This document shows positions 13,240-13,739 of a stretch of 13,739 bases of DNA, in pieces; positions within the stretch are counted from its first letter, which is position 1; each line of letters begins with the position of its first letter. The stretch comes from a bacterium (lineage in GTDB: Bacteria; JAHJDO01): positions 1-13,739 of the forward strand of contig JAGMBN010000022.1 in the NCBI GenBank assembly GCA_023129655.1, read 5' to 3'. A model generated the notes under the pieces. The model was given only the letters and a program-made list of their open reading frames with translations, had not been told where the DNA came from and did no database searches. The translations under genes and the position numbers were made by a program.

Positions 13240-13728
13240 ATGAGACTAACCATGTCCAGTCATGGACAAGCAACAGCAGAGGCAATAATCGTTTTGCCGA
13301 TTTTTATACTTATTATGATGATTACCATTCATTTTGGGAAAGTTATGGTGGCTCAATCCAGGGTTTATGTAGCAGCCAGAGAAGGGGCTTTAAAGGAAAG
13401 CAGGGATAGCGGTGAAGGAATCAGTGCTGTATTCTTTGGCCAGGGCACAGTAGATACTAGTTCTAAGCTGTTTAAGGAAGCGAGTTTCCCTAATTTCGGC
13501 GGAATCTTCACAAGTTTTCTCAACTGGGTAATGGAAAAAGGAAGCGCAAAAATGGATGTAACTCATACTGTAAAAACAGGACCATTTCTCAAACCAATAT
13601 TTGGCGAAGGAACTACAGTGAAAGGCAGCTGTCGTTTTCTAGGGTTCTGTTTATCCAGAACGGAAATAGTGGCTTGGCTAATGAAGGTGGCAGGAGACCT
13701 GGTTGGCTGGCTAGGGAAAATTCTTTGA
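13240..13728 (+). CDS. Second TadE/TadF-like pseudopilin
   Basis: A 162-residue protein. A short leader, MRLTMSSHG, is cut after Gly9, followed by QATAEAIIVLPIFILIMMIT: Glu at +5, then one membrane helix. YVAAREGALKESRDSG follows, the family stretch just after the helix. The extracytoplasmic domain is rich in Gly and Phe and has two Cys six apart (GSCRFLGFC), possibly a disulfide. It closes in an amphipathic Trp/Leu helix. The ATG at 13240 and an in-frame ATG at 13252 are both possible. It follows the first TadE-like gene by 5 bp. TadF or TadG-like would be alternative names. The Tad operon probably continues past the window. Confidence 0.85.
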   Translation: MRLTMSSHGQATAEAIIVLPIFILIMMITIHFGKVMVAQSRVYVAAREGALKESRDSGEGISAVFFGQGTVDTSSKLFKEASFPNFGGIFTSFLNWVMEKGSAKMDVTHTVKTGPFLKPIFGEGTTVKGSCRFLGFCLSRTEIVAWLMKVAGDLVGWLGKIL

Positions 13729-13739
13729 CCAATGTTTAT

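Noticed and set aside
13732..13739. Start of a further Tad gene (ATG TTT AT at the window end)
   Set aside because: Only two codons are visible and no well-placed ribosome-binding site precedes it; position fits an operon but cannot be supported.
1..13739. tRNA, rRNA, riboswitch, CRISPR or complete insertion sequence
   Set aside because: Reading both strands, I found no conserved RNA gene pattern, no repeat-spacer array and no transposase gene.

Overview
This is a low-GC bacterial chromosome segment. Every large gene is on the + strand except one two-gene cluster on the - strand. It opens inside the replication gene cluster (the 3' part of dnaN, then a DciA/DUF721 gene, and gyrB further on). 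It ends in the minor-pilin part of a Tad/Flp pilus locus. The taxon cannot be fixed from the sequence. A long-insert GyrB, a DciA-type helicase-loader gene, GatCAB-type tRNA amidation (gatC), a Tad pilus and an abundance of toxin-antitoxin genes would fit an uncultivated Gram-negative lineage of the Omnitrophota/PVC kind. That is a low-confidence impression, not a result.

Layout. 1-1307: dnaN (truncated by the window edge) and dciA, overlapping by one base and visibly AT-richer than the rest; recF, often found here, is absent. 1341-2780: an accessory block sits between dciA and gyrB. It holds a hicA-hicB toxin-antitoxin pair, a palindromic dispersed-repeat element, an ORF6N-domain gene and a solitary minimal nucleotidyltransferase (MNT) gene that runs into the gyrB ribosome-binding site. 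2795-6642: gyrB and argH, separated by three perfect copies of an 8-bp repeat. 6660-7298: a decayed stretch with a short gene that loses family resemblance after about 39 codons, then a broken C-terminal remnant resembling a sugar-nucleotide epimerase, then a good promoter. 7299-7846: an AbrB-type antitoxin and RelE/ParE-type toxin pair. 7865-10064: an isochorismatase-family hydrolase and a Na/Pi cotransporter with a PhoU-like tail.

10057-10961 (-): an HNH endonuclease-family gene and gatC, tail-to-tail with the transporter and overlapping it by 8 bp. 11009-11015 is one TTGACAA that can serve as the -35 element of two divergent promoters, one for HNH-gatC and one for the rightward operon.

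11074-13728: a PP2C-type Ser/Thr phosphatase is translationally coupled to a 59-codon Flp-type pilin gene. A second Flp pilin, an A24 prepilin peptidase (TadV/CpaA type) and two TadE-like pseudopilins follow. All four pilin-like products carry the same G|Q-x-x-x-E processing motif that the neighbouring peptidase should cut. The most notable points are the accessory island inside the replication cluster, the shared-35 divergent promoter, the phosphatase-pilin coupling, the octamer repeat in the argH leader and the perfect palindrome inside the ORF6N gene.
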